A stretch of 19,232 bases of DNA, taken from positions 3,637-22,868 of the forward strand of contig QAXH01005830.1 in the NCBI GenBank assembly GCA_004335635.1, written 5' to 3'. Below the pieces are notes generated by a model. The model did not search any database and had not been told where the DNA came from. It worked only from the letters and a program-made list of their open reading frames with translations. The stretch's first letter is position 1. Every line of letters begins with the position of its first letter. This stretch comes from Chloromonas sp. AAM2. Its lineage: Eukaryota > Chlorophyta > Chlorophyceae > Chlamydomonadales > Chlamydomonadaceae. Below, one piece after another: positions 19,170-19,232 of this stretch. Position numbers and translations under genes: made by a program.

Positions 19170-19232
19170 TCCAGGGGTGATCATGTGCTGTTCACCATGG
19201 TGGAAGTCCAGGGGTGATCATGTGCTGTTCAC
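19170..19232. repeat. 37-bp tandem repeat at the right window edge
   Basis: An identical 26-base block (starting TCCAGGGGTGATCATG) occurs at 19170-19195 and 19207-19232, a period of 37 bp. It begins seven bases inside the intron after the 19162 donor and runs to the window end, so more copies may lie beyond. Confidence 0.9.

Noticed and set aside
18747..19217. 156-codon plus-strand ORF at the right edge
   Set aside because: Low protein character and frame-incompatible with the better-supported exon at 19076-19162.

Overview
The window looks like nuclear DNA of a green alga, probably a core chlorophyte (Chlorophyceae). The evidence is small exons split by GT-AG introns with GTGGGT-type donors, Ala/Gln/His/Pro-rich low-complexity proteins, TGTAA motifs of the kind green algae use as poly(A) signals, a long GT microsatellite, and many ATGCATG, TGCTGG and CACGTG tracts. 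Two genes match plant/algal families along their full length. There are no bacterial-style operons, CRISPR arrays or rRNA, and I found no tRNA. The genus cannot be fixed from the sequence alone.

Layout. 1-378 is a GT microsatellite plus unassigned sequence. About 379-4357 (minus) is a large unrecognised multi-exon gene; four exons can be chained with consistent phases, while both termini are uncertain. 4457-7277 (plus) is an unrecognised 907-residue low-complexity protein with one well-supported intron, and candidate TGTAA signals near 7684-7704. The two genes are divergent, with about 100 bp between their possible starts. 8367-13619 (minus) is a complete 11-exon gene for ethanolamine-phosphate cytidylyltransferase (463 aa). 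13620-15935 is mostly noncoding: an AT-rich segment with a direct repeat and a 150-bp hairpin-forming MITE-like element. 15936-17821 (minus) is a complete 6-exon gene for a 119-aa protein of the plant-type UBTD (ubiquitin domain-containing protein N-terminal domain) family, with an N-terminal acylation motif. From about 18420 to the right edge (plus) there are two plausible exons of a further gene that runs off the window, ending in a 37-bp repeat.

Function. The cytidylyltransferase makes CDP-ethanolamine for phosphatidylethanolamine synthesis. Its N-terminal hydrophobic segment suggests a membrane anchor, as in land-plant PECT1. The UBTD-like protein is probably a membrane-tethered adaptor of the ubiquitin system. 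Nothing in the sequence links the two beyond adjacency on the same strand.

The most unusual observation is that several exon edges in these two independent genes are echoed by degenerate copies 58-200 bp away in the flanking intron. Exon 8 of the cytidylyltransferase gene has two extra copies of its acceptor and first ~17 codons. Exon 7 has one copy whose AG acceptor has become GG. Exon 4 has a second donor-edge copy. Exon 4 of the UBTD-like gene has a second acceptor copy. Every echo acceptor that still has AG would lead to a premature stop if used. This could be neutral local duplication or a set of poison splice sites that lower expression; transcript data would decide.
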